Positions 46,958 through 55,039 are shown, numbered from the stretch's first letter. The stretch: 64,000 nucleotides of DNA from Aliidiomarina celeris (GCF_003316875.1 NZ_QMIL01000006.1:95035-159034), one strand, 5' to 3'. Translations and numbers: made by a program. The notes: a model not told the origin generated them from the sequence alone.

Positions 46958-47309
46958 ATAGAACCCCAGCCCTTGCCAAAATAAAAACACTAGGGTAATT
47001 TACCAAAAGAACAAAAACGCGCGCTGAAGGAGTAATGGCAAGCGAAGCAGTTGCCCAGCAACCGCAATGAGCCCGCTCAGACAGTATCCTCAGGGAAGAG
47101 CCTTTCTCATTTTCGCCAATCCATACCAAATTCATGCTCGATTTTAACTTTGCCGCACCGTGTTTTTGTGCGCGTTAACAAACCAAAGAGAACGGCAGAA
47201 TGAGGCTGAACATGAACTTCGAGAACGTTAACGCGCATGCACACTTTGTTTGTTATCAAGCACGCACGGTGTATCGGAGATATGAGGCATGCTTAGTAAT
47301 ACAATGTTA
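46914..47309 (+). repeat. attI-like composite repeat, copy 1
   Basis: The block 46914-46970 recurs at 62839-62895. The 66-bp core 47244-47309, from CTTTGTTTGTTATC to ATACAATGTTA, matches 61 of 66 bases with 62911-62976. Its last 40 bases match 36 of 40 with the copy ending at 53398. A 44-base part at 47068-47111 recurs at 53163-53206 with 37 of 44 matches. Each core ends in ATGTTA exactly where a cassette-like segment begins, which is how an integron attI site is placed. No integrase gene adjoins it. Confidence 0.6.
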
Positions 47310-47326
47310 GGAAATGGAGAAATAGA

Positions 47327-47812
47327 TTGAATATCGAGCCAGAAAACAAACACTCCTTATCAGAACTAGAAGATTCAGAAATTCTGAGTGAGATCCCGAG
47401 CGCCTCTAAGGGCATTACGGTACTGCCCGAGCCGTATCGCGACGTTGATGGATTGATAGTTAAAGCAGATGCAGGGGATTTTACTAAGTGGGTAAAGCTC
47501 AATGCTCCAGAAATTGAGATAACCGCTAATGAGGGACATAGTAAGCTGGCGTTGCGCTCTGGAGACTATTGGCTTCCACTAGTATTCTTGGCTAGCGATG
47601 TGTCACTACCCTTATACCTTAATATTGTTTCAAATTATTTGTATGAGAAAATGCGAGGGGCTTTGAGGGGTGATCAAGCGCGGGTTCACTTAAGCGCAGT
47701 ATATGAGGACAGAAAAGAAGGAAAGATTAAGAGGTTTGATTTTGAGGGAGATGTAGAGTCACTAAAGTCGGCGATCAAAAAGTTTGACTTGAATAAATTC
47801 ATGGGCGAGTGA
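47327..47812 (+). CDS. Cassette protein of unknown function, 161 residues
   Basis: I do not recognise this family. The start is TTG behind AATGGAG. The sequence has an acidic N-terminus (about 1-35) and a mixed alpha/beta core with YWLPLVFLASDVSLPLYLNIVSNYL-like hydrophobicity at about 84-108. It ends in a basic and acidic helix with FDFEGDVESLKSAIKKFDL. No signal peptide or zinc motif is visible. It is the first gene after the attI-like core and is followed one base after its stop by the SEC-C gene, so the two form a cassette operon. AT content is visibly higher than in the core genome. Confidence 0.65.
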   Translation: MNIEPENKHSLSELEDSEILSEIPSASKGITVLPEPYRDVDGLIVKADAGDFTKWVKLNAPEIEITANEGHSKLALRSGDYWLPLVFLASDVSLPLYLNIVSNYLYEKMRGALRGDQARVHLSAVYEDRKEGKIKRFDFEGDVESLKSAIKKFDLNKFMGE

Positions 47813-47813
47813 T

Positions 47814-48662
47814 GTGTTTAATACATCGGAAGCAGAATCTGTCTATCATAATGTGCGACCTCTTATTGTTAAGGCACTTCAAGAAATCGACAAAAAACAA
47901 TTTCATGAGATAGACCAAGGTTTGTCAGAAGCAGGCGCTATTTTGGCCGCAAGCCAATCTGTTTGTGGTGATGATCTATATCTCAATGATCTATATGTCA
48001 TAAATGCGCTTTTTGATTTTATAAAATCATATGTGCGTCTGTGGAAAAATATTTTAGGCGAGCGTTTCTCGGAGTCATGGTCTAACCTGCAGGATTGCCT
48101 TGACCTATTGAGGGTAATTAAAAAATTCTCAGACGTATCAGTCGAACACTTCGAGAGTCAATTGCTCGCATTAGAGCGGCTTTACCCATATGGTGTATTT
48201 TTCAGCATTGGCGCAACAGTTGAATATTTTGAGTGCAGTATCTGCGGGAAGGATATCGACTCTCTTAGTTGTCCTCATGTTAAAGGTGAGCTCTATTCCG
48301 GCCTGATGGCTGTTGGAGTGGCTAAGAATATAAGTCAGCTTGACCACGTTGCAATTGTGTCACGACCAGAAGATAAGCGATGTACGGTGCAATATGAGAA
48401 CGATGGTGAGCATTTCCATGTTGTTCGCTACCTCTCTCGCTTGCTTAATGATGATGCGTTTCCTATTTCTCACTTTAAGGAGCTTGAGTTTTCGAAGGTA
48501 TGGAACAAGAATCCGGATTTCCAAAAGCAAGGCCGAAATGAAGTGTGTGCATGTGGGAGCGGGAAAAAATTCAAAAAATGTTGCATCGACAAAGAATACA
48601 TCGAAGGTGATCATGTTGAAATTGTTCCGAAGCCATTTGATCCGACGTTTGCAATTTCCTAA
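47814..48662 (+). CDS. SEC-C motif protein in a cassette
   Basis: The 282 residues begin at GTG 47814, immediately after the previous stop (TGATGTG). The N-terminal two-thirds are helical and unrecognised. A Cys pair FECSICGKD near 139 with CPHVKG near 152 looks like a small zinc site. The C-terminus carries the SEC-C motif CACGSGKKFKKCC near 246-258, a zinc finger first known from SecA and found in many unrelated proteins. The stop codon overlaps the left end of an attC site. It probably acts with its upstream partner. Function is unknown, and a defence or stress role is only a guess from context. Confidence 0.72.
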   Translation: MFNTSEAESVYHNVRPLIVKALQEIDKKQFHEIDQGLSEAGAILAASQSVCGDDLYLNDLYVINALFDFIKSYVRLWKNILGERFSESWSNLQDCLDLLRVIKKFSDVSVEHFESQLLALERLYPYGVFFSIGATVEYFECSICGKDIDSLSCPHVKGELYSGLMAVGVAKNISQLDHVAIVSRPEDKRCTVQYENDGEHFHVVRYLSRLLNDDAFPISHFKELEFSKVWNKNPDFQKQGRNEVCACGSGKKFKKCCIDKEYIEGDHVEIVPKPFDPTFAIS

Positions 48663-48730
48663 CAATCGCAGACACAGGGACAAAATTTCCGCTTCGCTCC
48701 AATTTTGCCCGTGCTGCGGGCGTTATGCAG
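48656..48730 (+). other. attC-like recombination site 1
   Basis: The left TAAC at 48660-48663 and the right GTTATG at 48722-48727 are the outer core sites. Between them the arms pair: TAAC, CGCAG, CAC, GGG and CAAAATT on the left are all matched in order on the right. Three single A bases are unpaired on one side, as expected for the extrahelical bases of an attC hairpin. It closes the SEC-C cassette. Confidence 0.85.
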
Positions 48731-48746
48731 TCAGTCTCACGCCTTG

Positions 48747-48775
48747 TTGACAAGTGTCACGTGACGCAATACACT
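48747..48775 (+). promoter_or_regulatory. higBA promoter with internal palindrome
   Basis: TTGACA at 48747-48752 and TACACT at 48770-48775 are exactly 17 bp apart. The spacer contains the perfect palindrome GTCACGTGAC at 48756-48765, a natural operator for HigA autorepression. The -10 is seven bases before the higB ATG at 48783, so the transcript should be leaderless or nearly so. Confidence 0.75.
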
Positions 48776-48782
48776 TTGTTTC

Positions 48783-49064
48783 ATGATCAAATCCTTCGCT
48801 GACAAACGAACTCAAGAACTTTACTCCAAGGGCAAATCAAAGAAATTTCCTGCGGATGTTGCTCCGAGAGCCGCTAGAAAACTCGAATACGTGGATCTGG
48901 CGGTGCAGCTGGAGGATTTGAAAGTGCCGCCTGGCAATCGCCTTCACCCTCTGGCGGGAAATAGGCAAGGGCAGCACGCAATTTCAATAAATGATCAGTG
49001 GCGTATCTGTTTTCGTTTTGAAGCTGGCGACGCGTATGAAGTCGAAGTGTGTGACTACCACTGA
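48783..49064 (+). CDS. higB: RelE/HigB-family toxin
   Basis: The 93-residue protein opens with MIKSFADKRTQELY and has LEDLKVPPGNRLHPL near 50 and ISINDQWRICFRF near 70. All are standard for HigB toxins of the RelE fold that cut mRNA on the ribosome. The QWRICF segment carries the conserved Arg. It precedes its antitoxin, the HigBA order, with 14 bp between. Its own promoter lies inside the cassette, as is common for toxin-antitoxin cassettes, which stabilise cassette arrays. Confidence 0.9.
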   Translation: MIKSFADKRTQELYSKGKSKKFPADVAPRAARKLEYVDLAVQLEDLKVPPGNRLHPLAGNRQGQHAISINDQWRICFRFEAGDAYEVEVCDYH

Positions 49065-49078
49065 GTGAGGTGATGACT

Positions 49079-49393
49079 ATGGCTATTCCTAATACTGCCG
49101 GCATGCAGCGCAAGCCGACTCATCCTGGCGAGATGCTGAGGGAGGATTTCCTTCCGGACTATGGCCTGTCCGTTTCCGGGTTGGCTGAATCTCTGGGGGT
49201 TTCTCGCCAGTCAGTTAATGAATTACTGCGCGAACGTCGTGCTGTCAGTCCTGAAATGGCACTCAGGCTTGCCCGTTTGTTTGGTAATTCACCAGAATTC
49301 TGGCTGAATGCGCAACGATCTGTTGATCTTTGGACGGCCGCTCAGTCGGTCAAGGATGAAGTGGATCGAATCAAGCCGTTACACGCTGCATAA
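49079..49393 (+). CDS. higA: HigA-family antitoxin
   Basis: The 104-residue antitoxin has an N-terminal THPGEMLREDFLPDYGLS segment. An XRE-type helix-turn-helix follows, with LAESLGVSRQSVNELLRERRAVSPEMALRLARLFG spanning residues 36-70 as its core. The ATG at 49079 is eight bases after GAGG and better placed than the GTG at 49070. It should neutralise HigB and repress the upstream palindromic promoter. The stop codon overlaps attC site 2, so the cassette ends here. Confidence 0.9.
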   Translation: MAIPNTAGMQRKPTHPGEMLREDFLPDYGLSVSGLAESLGVSRQSVNELLRERRAVSPEMALRLARLFGNSPEFWLNAQRSVDLWTAAQSVKDEVDRIKPLHAA

Positions 49394-49445
49394 CCATGCC
49401 ATGTACTGGATGCCAACCCTTGTGGCATGACGGCGGGCGTTATCG
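49389..49445 (+). other. attC-like recombination site 2
   Basis: TAAC at 49391-49394 and the right GGCGTTA at 49436-49442 frame a short site. The central arms ATGCCA and TGGCAT pair, and TGCC/GGCG-type pairs lie outside them. It is shorter than site 1 but has the same plan and follows the higA stop. Confidence 0.72.
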
Positions 49446-49556
49446 TTTCTTTTTTACAGTAATGAGAATGCGGAGCCGGCCCACATACATATTCAACGCG
49501 AGAGGATGCTTGCTAAGTGCTGGTTAAAACCAGTAGCCCTATTTCAGTTCCACTGA
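49440..49556 (+). pseudogene. DUF4160 relic truncated at both ends
   Basis: The frame reads LSFLFYSNENAEPAHIHIQ and then RERMLAKCWLKPVAL before a stop. This corresponds to the conserved first half of DUF4160 proteins, whose Gly/Glu-Pro-x-His-Ile-His-Val motif is clear. There is no start codon; the reading begins exactly at the right core of attC site 2. About 40 C-terminal residues expected in the family are missing. Confidence 0.65.
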
Positions 49557-49702
49557 CGTGGTTCCCGTCATTGTCCCAGGCGACAGAATCTCAGCTAAAG
49601 GACTGGGAAATACTTGGTGATGGAGAGGGAATTCATTGGCCCCAGTTGGATGAAGACCTGAGTGTGAACGGTATTCTCCTAGGTAACCATGGAAGAAGAT
49701 AA
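49517..49702 (+). pseudogene. DUF2442 relic, N-terminally truncated
   Basis: From GTG 49517 the 61 residues contain ISVPLTWFPSL, GDGEGIHWPQLDEDLSVNGIL and a short tail, the C-terminal two-thirds of DUF2442 proteins. The first strands of the domain are missing. It overlaps the DUF4160 relic in another frame. DUF4160 and DUF2442 are normally neighbours, so an internal deletion has fused the remains of such a pair. Expression is doubtful. Confidence 0.65.
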
Positions 49703-49922
49703 TAAGTCGATAAGCTGCGCCCCTGCGATAGCTTCTTAGTAAACCTACGCGATGAAGATTGTTTGGTCACCGCAAGCCTTTAAACGCGTAAAAACCTACT
49801 ATCACATAAAAAATACCACTCACACTCAAATTCCGACCGTTCACACATTCCTTGATTGTATCTGGGTAGGGGCTGCGCTAACTTAGCTGGCAATTGATTT
49901 GTCCAAGTGAAAGCAGTGCGGT

Positions 49923-50966
49923 ATGCCGATAACCTTCCAATTCAACATAAAAGAAAAGCTGGCCATCTCCGCGATCCTGACGGTGTTGTACTTGATTCCC
50001 GCCAGTATCGAATGGGCGCAGTATGAGCAATTCGACCTTGGGATCGTGGCGCGGAGCTTGCCGATTTGGTTAGTGTGCTTCTACGTTGGCCCGTTTTGGT
50101 TATTTTACGCACTACAGAAGATAGGATTAGTTGCTCGTTTGTCAGTGGTACCGCAAGGCGTTGCCTTCGTGGCACTGATGTTTGCAGGTGCAACCTTGGT
50201 CTATCACCTACACCAGCTGTTTTTTCCTGATTATCAGTTTGCCTGGCCCGAACGGCTGTTGTCGGCATTTTTGTGGGGCGTGTTTATCTTTGCCATGACG
50301 CATCTTTACTTGCTCTATGGCCGCTACGTCAACGAAAAGCGCCTGCGCAAAGAAGCGCAATGGGCTGACTTGACGAGTCGGCTGAATCCCCACTTTCTAT
50401 TCAATTCTCTCAATACCATTTCAGCCTTGATACACCAATCGCCCGACCAAGCAGACGATGTGCTGCATAAGCTGGCCGACATTCTTCGCTATTCCGTTGA
50501 TCAGCAATCTCGTTCGGTGTCACTTGAGCAAGAACTAGCGGTTTGTCAGACCTACTTAAGCATTGAACAGGCGCGATTTGGCGACAACTTGCAGGTTGAT
50601 TGGCAGCTTGAGGAAGGTCTAGCCACTGAGAACTACCAAGTGCCGCCCTTATTATTGCAACCGCTCATTGAAAACGTGATGAAACACGTCAAACGTCGGC
50701 CTATCCTGCTTCGTATTGGCATTACGAAAGAGCAGAGCCAAGCACAAGAGCAGCTTGTGTTTACGGTAGAGGATAACGGGCAAGGCTTCAAGACCTCGGT
50801 ACTTGAAGGCAAAAGCAGCCAAGGTCAGGGGTTAAACCTCGTTAATCAGCGCGTCGGGCTTGTTGGCGGTGCGCTTTTACTGACGAATAGCACGCCAAGT
50901 CGAAGTCCAAGTAACCAGGCACCGGAACCGGGAGGTGCGGTGTGCACAATAACGCTACCAATCTAA
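49923..50966 (+). CDS. LytS/YehU-type membrane histidine kinase
   Basis: The 347-residue protein has four membrane helices in the first 140 residues. The kinase core follows, with LNPHFLFNSLNTISALIHQSP near 155 and its phospho-acceptor His at the HFLFN motif. The ATP site is VPPLLLQPLIENVMKHVK near 240 with DNGQGF near 283. This is the His kinase type that pairs with LytTR regulators. The next gene, overlapping by 25 bp, encodes just such a regulator. The signal is unknown. It starts a three-gene unit with an exported amidohydrolase. Confidence 0.88.
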   Translation: MPITFQFNIKEKLAISAILTVLYLIPASIEWAQYEQFDLGIVARSLPIWLVCFYVGPFWLFYALQKIGLVARLSVVPQGVAFVALMFAGATLVYHLHQLFFPDYQFAWPERLLSAFLWGVFIFAMTHLYLLYGRYVNEKRLRKEAQWADLTSRLNPHFLFNSLNTISALIHQSPDQADDVLHKLADILRYSVDQQSRSVSLEQELAVCQTYLSIEQARFGDNLQVDWQLEEGLATENYQVPPLLLQPLIENVMKHVKRRPILLRIGITKEQSQAQEQLVFTVEDNGQGFKTSVLEGKSSQGQGLNLVNQRVGLVGGALLLTNSTPSRSPSNQAPEPGGAVCTITLPI

Positions 50967-51664
50967 GACTGCGCGTCATTATTGTCGAGGACGAGGCGCC
51001 CGCTCGAGCCAAGCTAACCAGTCAGTTAGCGAAGTTGCATGAGGTACAAGTGATCACTGAGTGCTCCACTGCAACTTATGCCATTGAGCAAATAAACGCC
51101 CTAAAACCCGATGTGGTGTTGCTTGATATTGAACTTGGTGAGTTGTCTGGTTTTGATGTTCTGGCCGCAATCGAACAGCCGTGTCATGTCATCTTTACCA
51201 CGGCGTACAATCAATACGCGGTCAAAGCTTTTGAGAAGCAGGCGCTGGATTATTTACTCAAGCCCTTTGATCTCAACCGTTTGCGCCAGGCGCTTGATCG
51301 CGCCGTTATCAATAACACGGCAATCTCCGCCGAACCCAGCAAGCCACTGATGGCAAAGGTCGGTGACAAGGTGCACGTGCTGCAAACCAGTGCGATTCAC
51401 TTTATCAGCACGCAGCAGGGCATGGTGATGGCTAGGTGCGCTGATCGTAGCTACCACCTGAACGCAAACCTAGAGTCGATAGTCAGTGACTTACCCCGTT
51501 CGTTTTTACGAGTGCATAGAAACTGCATCGTCAATACCGATCATGTTAGCCAATTGGAGAAATGGCAAAGCGGTGCCATGTTGCTGCGATTCGACGACAT
51601 CCCCGACAGTGTTACCACCAGTCGCCGCGGTGCACTCGCACTTAAAAACTACCTGAACCTTTAG
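50942..51664 (+). CDS. LytTR-family response regulator
   Basis: The 240 residues comprise a receiver domain with the acidic pocket VEDEAPAR near 16 and the phospho-acceptor Asp in VVLLDIELGE near 60. TTAYNQYAVKAF and YLLKPF follow. The C-terminal LytTR DNA-binding domain (about 138-240) has FLRVHRNCIVNTDHV. Such regulators bind paired imperfect repeats. It overlaps the kinase gene by 25 bp and precedes the amidohydrolase by 15 bp, which may be its target. Confidence 0.9.
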   Translation: MHNNATNLRLRVIIVEDEAPARAKLTSQLAKLHEVQVITECSTATYAIEQINALKPDVVLLDIELGELSGFDVLAAIEQPCHVIFTTAYNQYAVKAFEKQALDYLLKPFDLNRLRQALDRAVINNTAISAEPSKPLMAKVGDKVHVLQTSAIHFISTQQGMVMARCADRSYHLNANLESIVSDLPRSFLRVHRNCIVNTDHVSQLEKWQSGAMLLRFDDIPDSVTTSRRGALALKNYLNL

Positions 51665-51679
51665 ATCAAAGGAAAGCCA

Positions 51680-53041
51680 ATGAACAAGTTATGGTTACTG
51701 CTCGCATTTTTATTAGCCAAACCGGCGGTTGCCGAAAGCTTTGTGCTAGAGAACGTCTTACTACCCGACTTCGAACAGCGTCAGTTATTACCGGTAAGCG
51801 TTGAAGTTGAAAACGGTCTGATCAAGCAGGTGGTAGCGGCTAGTCAGGAATTAACCCATGACGATGTTCGTGATGGGCAAGGGCAAGTCATTATGCCGGC
51901 CTTCATCGACATGCACTCGCATAGCATGGGCAATTCTTCACTGGATCGCAGCGATTATCAGTACATTGGCATCCGTGGTACCGCCAATGCCATGTTATAT
52001 GCGGGCGTGCACGGTTGGCTTGATTTATACAGCGTGGAAGAGGACATACTAGGTTACCGCAATGCCAAGCACCATGAGGCGAGAGACGAAGCCCAGGTGT
52101 TTGCCGCCGGTCCATGCTTTACCGTGCCAACGGGTCATTGTGATTTTGGTGATACCCGCCTCATTAGCACACCCGACGAAGCGGTAGCTGAACTGCGTGA
52201 TTTAAGTCAGTATGAGCCGGACGTCGCAAAGATTGTTTATGACACCGCAGGCCGAGCACCTACCGTTGATATTGCAACGCTTACAGCCTTTTTAAACGAG
52301 GCGCAGCGTTTGGGTATTAAATCCGTGGTACATGTTGGTTCTTGGGACAATCTGCGCACAGCAACGGAGCTGGGCGCTAATGCCGTAACGCATCTGCCTT
52401 GGACACCAATGCCTGAAGATCTTCCGGCACTCATGCAAGCGCAGCAAACAGCGTTCATTCCCACGGTGTCGGTCATAAATGAAGCGCTACTGCTGCATGA
52501 GCCCACACCGGAAGCATTAGCAGAGTCCGTGCTGGCGATTCCAATGGCCGACGCGTTGGTGAAACAAAAGCTGTTAGAGGATTACCCGGTAACAGCCGAG
52601 CACCCGCGTATGTACGAGTGGTTGGCTGGGTTAAAAGACGACAAGGTTTTGGATAATCGCCGCGAGGCCATCACCAAGCTAAATGCCGCGGGCGTTACTA
52701 TCTTAGTGGGTTCAGACGCTGGCAACCTCGCCGTGTACCAAGGCATTGGCTTTCACCGCGAAATGTACTTTCTGCAAGCGCAGGGCATGACACCCTGGGA
52801 TATTCTCCACGCAGGCACCCACGGCGCTTATGAATTTCTCGAGTTAGAGTGGGGCATCAGTGTCGGACAACCCGCTCACTTCACCCTGCATAACCCAGCC
52901 ATATTTGAAGATGTCAGCCACACCACCGACGTCAGTACTGTCTACCTGCACGGCCGCGAAGTAGAGCGCGAGCCCCTGCTAGACTTCGCCAAACCCGGCT
53001 GGTTCCAGTACATGAAGCTCTTCTTCGGCTTCGAAGTATAA
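51680..53041 (+). CDS. Exported amidohydrolase, second paralogue
   Basis: The 453-residue protein has a signal peptide ending near AVA at residue 18. Metal-site landmarks are FIDMHSHS near 75, the KIVYDTAG Lys near 183, VVHVGSW near 217, THLPWTP near 237 and VGSDAGN near 346. The chain lacks the ADLI-type ending of the enzyme at 34031, so the two are distant relatives. The substrate is unknown. It is the third gene of the LytS/LytTR unit and is followed by a terminator at 53064, suggesting regulated secretion of a hydrolase. Confidence 0.82.
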   Translation: MNKLWLLLAFLLAKPAVAESFVLENVLLPDFEQRQLLPVSVEVENGLIKQVVAASQELTHDDVRDGQGQVIMPAFIDMHSHSMGNSSLDRSDYQYIGIRGTANAMLYAGVHGWLDLYSVEEDILGYRNAKHHEARDEAQVFAAGPCFTVPTGHCDFGDTRLISTPDEAVAELRDLSQYEPDVAKIVYDTAGRAPTVDIATLTAFLNEAQRLGIKSVVHVGSWDNLRTATELGANAVTHLPWTPMPEDLPALMQAQQTAFIPTVSVINEALLLHEPTPEALAESVLAIPMADALVKQKLLEDYPVTAEHPRMYEWLAGLKDDKVLDNRREAITKLNAAGVTILVGSDAGNLAVYQGIGFHREMYFLQAQGMTPWDILHAGTHGAYEFLELEWGISVGQPAHFTLHNPAIFEDVSHTTDVSTVYLHGREVEREPLLDFAKPGWFQYMKLFFGFEV

Positions 53042-53063
53042 GCCAACGAATTCTACTAAAACG

Positions 53064-53091
53064 AAACGAGCAGGTCAAAACTTGCTCGTTT
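53064..53091 (+). terminator. Terminator after the amidohydrolase
   Basis: AAACGAGCA at 53064-53072 pairs with TGCTCGTTT at 53083-53091 across a 10-base loop, followed by CC. The stem is symmetrical with A and T ends, so it may work in both directions. Confidence 0.72.
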
Positions 53092-53162
53092 CCTCCCAAT
53101 CAAGTAATCTCAAAATTAGTTAAAAAACGAACGCCAATGGATGTATGGCAATTCGAATGATT

Positions 53163-53398
53163 TGAGCCCGCTCAGCTAGTTTCCTCAAGGAAGAGCCCAC
53201 CTCATTGTTTTTTTCGTTAGATTGATTGCCTGTTTTGATCGCGCGCAGCTGGGCGGCACCGCTTATTCTTCGTCTCGCTATAATCAATTTTAAAGGGGGT
53301 TGGCGGTATTTCGGCGGGATAACAAGCAAGTTAAACAAAAGCAAAGCGTGCATGCCGATGTATCAGAGATATGAGGCATGCTTAGTATTCAAATGTTA
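53163..53398 (+). repeat. attI-like composite repeat, copy 2
   Basis: The start 53163-53206 matches 47068-47111 at 37 of 44 bases. The last 40 bases match copy 1 at 36 of 40. GCATGCC at 53350-53356 and GGCATGC at 53375-53381 are exact inverted repeats around the centre of the core. The distance between the two conserved parts is nearly the same as in copy 1 (about 195 against 200 bp), so the whole element is shared. Confidence 0.58.
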
Positions 53399-53718
53399 TG
53401 TAAATCGTCGGGTTTGTGGTTTTATGGTTGCTATAGCTGAGCCAAGTGGCAGCTGGTAAAGCCTGCCAGTGTTCCCGGTGCAGTCTACGGCTTGTGAAGT
53501 AATCGAAGGCTTTGGGAGGTTTTGGCGTTGAGGGCTTCGGTTCTGGTCCAGCGGTTGAGTTTGTTTGGTCACATTGTTCTTGGTGCTGTCGGTTGGCACA
53601 TCAGGTTTGGAGAATTACGAAATGGTTGGCGTGGGGCAGCTTGAAACAGGGAAAGTGCCGGTGGTTTGTTTTTCCGTTCTTTTCCTCTATTTATAGGGCC
53701 TTGTGTGGAATTGAATTT
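53399..53718 (+). other. Gene-poor cassette-like segment
   Basis: The 320 bp between attI-like copy 2 and attC site 3 have the size and borders of one cassette. Short frames exist in several registers, but none has a ribosome-binding site, recognisable motif or plausible composition. It may carry a promoter for the following gene or a small RNA. I see nothing that decides this. Confidence 0.45.
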
Positions 53719-53804
53719 CCATAACAAGGTGTTCAAGTTCGTTCGCTTTGCTCACTGGGACCTTCGCAGCTGCGCTGCTTCGGCCCCTTAACACGGCGTT
53801 AACT
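53719..53804 (+). other. attC-like recombination site 3
   Basis: The outer cores are TAACAAGG at 53722-53729 and GGCGTTAAC at 53795-53803. Left TAAC, GTGTT, AAG and GGGACC pair in order with the right arm, with about 18 extra bases on the left. A CGCAGCTGCG palindrome forms the tip. It ends 10 bp before the next ATG. Confidence 0.72.
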
Positions 53805-53814
53805 GTCTCTATCT

Positions 53815-54567
53815 ATGAAAGTCGTAACTTGGAACTGTAATGGGGCACTCAGACGAAAGCTTGCAGAAGCAGATAGCTTGCGAGCTGATGTCTTGGTGGT
53901 TCAGGAATGTGAAGATCCTGCGCTGTCGACCCCCGAATATAGAGAGTGGGCCGGTTCTTACCTGTGGGTGGGCGAGTCAAAAAGTCGCGGCATCGGCATT
54001 TTTCCGAGAAACGGTCATCGAGTCGAAAAGTTAAATTGGAGTGGCAGCTTTTCCGTCCCTGGGCTTTTCAGCAAAAGTGAAACACTGAACTGGAGCACGG
54101 AAGATCTCAGGCTTTTTCTCCCTTTCACTATCAATAGAGATTTCATCGTGCTGGCCGTCTGGACGAAGGGGAGCAATGAAGAAGCATTTGGCTACATTGG
54201 GCAATTCTGGAAGTACCTTCAGATTCACCGTGACGATCTTAGCGGGCCAAAGACAGTCATTCTCGGAGATTTTAATAGCAATGTGCGCTGGGATAAGCCG
54301 GACCGCTGGTGGAATCACTCGGACGTAATTGCCGAGCTTAGTGAGATGGGGTTCAAGAGCCAGTATCATCGAGTCTTCGAGGAAGAACAGGGCAATGAGA
54401 CCAGCCCGACATTCTTCTTGCAGCGGAACCGCGAGAAGGCCTATCACATTGACTACGTTTTCACCTCGTCAGACGTTGCCGAAGAATGTAATTTGCAGGT
54501 CGGTCAGCACGACGAGTGGATTTCAATAAGTGACCACGTACCGCTGACGTTGAGCATCAACAGTTAA
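53815..54567 (+). CDS. Endonuclease/exonuclease/phosphatase family protein
   Basis: The 250-residue protein has the fold's Mg2+ site residues in order: WNCNGA near 6, VVQECED near 30 with the catalytic Glu, ILGDFNSN near 146, DYVFTSS near 221 and SDHVPL near 241. Such enzymes cut phosphodiester bonds in DNA, RNA or signalling molecules; the target is not predictable. It has no signal peptide, so it acts in the cytosol. It follows attC site 3 by 10 bp, fitting a cassette gene read in array orientation. A matching attC after it is not convincing. Confidence 0.82.
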   Translation: MKVVTWNCNGALRRKLAEADSLRADVLVVQECEDPALSTPEYREWAGSYLWVGESKSRGIGIFPRNGHRVEKLNWSGSFSVPGLFSKSETLNWSTEDLRLFLPFTINRDFIVLAVWTKGSNEEAFGYIGQFWKYLQIHRDDLSGPKTVILGDFNSNVRWDKPDRWWNHSDVIAELSEMGFKSQYHRVFEEEQGNETSPTFFLQRNREKAYHIDYVFTSSDVAEECNLQVGQHDEWISISDHVPLTLSINS

Positions 54568-55039
54568 CACCTATGAGCCTTCGTCCTGTCAATAGGCATT
54601 AGTTTTTTATTGGCCGCCGTGTGAGCGGCCAATACCAAATCTCTGAGCCAGTGAGCCTGCTTCGTCTGTCATCGTTGGCTGTTGGTGGCTTACAGCAAAC
54701 ACCTATTGAGGCTCACTTAATGTGGTGGTTTACCACGGCCAAGCCGGATTGCTCCTTGCAGGTTGGCTTGGGGCACTAGACATTCATCGGTTAACCAGCA
54801 TCTGTCCTATTCAAAAAGCGGGTTACTTTTCGGTCCCAGTTAGTTTCAGGCTCAGCGCCGATGTAAGCACACTCGCTCAGGGTTTTTGTGCACGCCAGCA
54901 GGATGGATAATCAAAGCGACGGGCTTCGTAGTGGGTGTAGAAATTCGGTTTAAGGGTTGCATACCCAGTCAGCAGACACCGGTTTTCAGTACACTCCGTT
55001 ATGATCCAGTTAGACGTTGGTCATCATCCTGCTGCGTGA
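54568..55039. other. Intergenic region with a hairpin and likely mobile-element remains
   Basis: The region holds a 9-bp perfect hairpin (ATTGGCCGC to GCGGCCAAT near 54613-54637) and a 9-bp direct repeat, AACACCTAT at 54566-54574 and 54698-54706. A GTTAGAC motif near 55012 looks like a lone cassette core site. Short frames lack ribosome-binding sites and were not called. The right part lies downstream of the IS110 remnant on the minus strand and may be its noncoding end. Confidence 0.4.

Noticed and set aside
46850-47326. CRISPR-like array from repeated hairpins
   Set aside because: The repeats are palindromes at irregular spacing with no unique spacers of constant length, and no cas genes are present.
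48340-48750. Frame of 136 residues overlapping the SEC-C gene
   Set aside because: It is an out-of-frame shadow of the SEC-C gene and reads through an attC site.
53512-53724. Gly-, Trp- and Cys-rich 70-residue frame before attC site 3
   Set aside because: It has no ribosome-binding site, odd composition and runs into the attC left core. It was kept as part of the noncoding segment.
54564-54710. Possible attC site after the endonuclease/exonuclease/phosphatase gene
   Set aside because: The similar ends are direct repeats rather than inverted ones, and the inner hairpin does not pair with matching outer arms.
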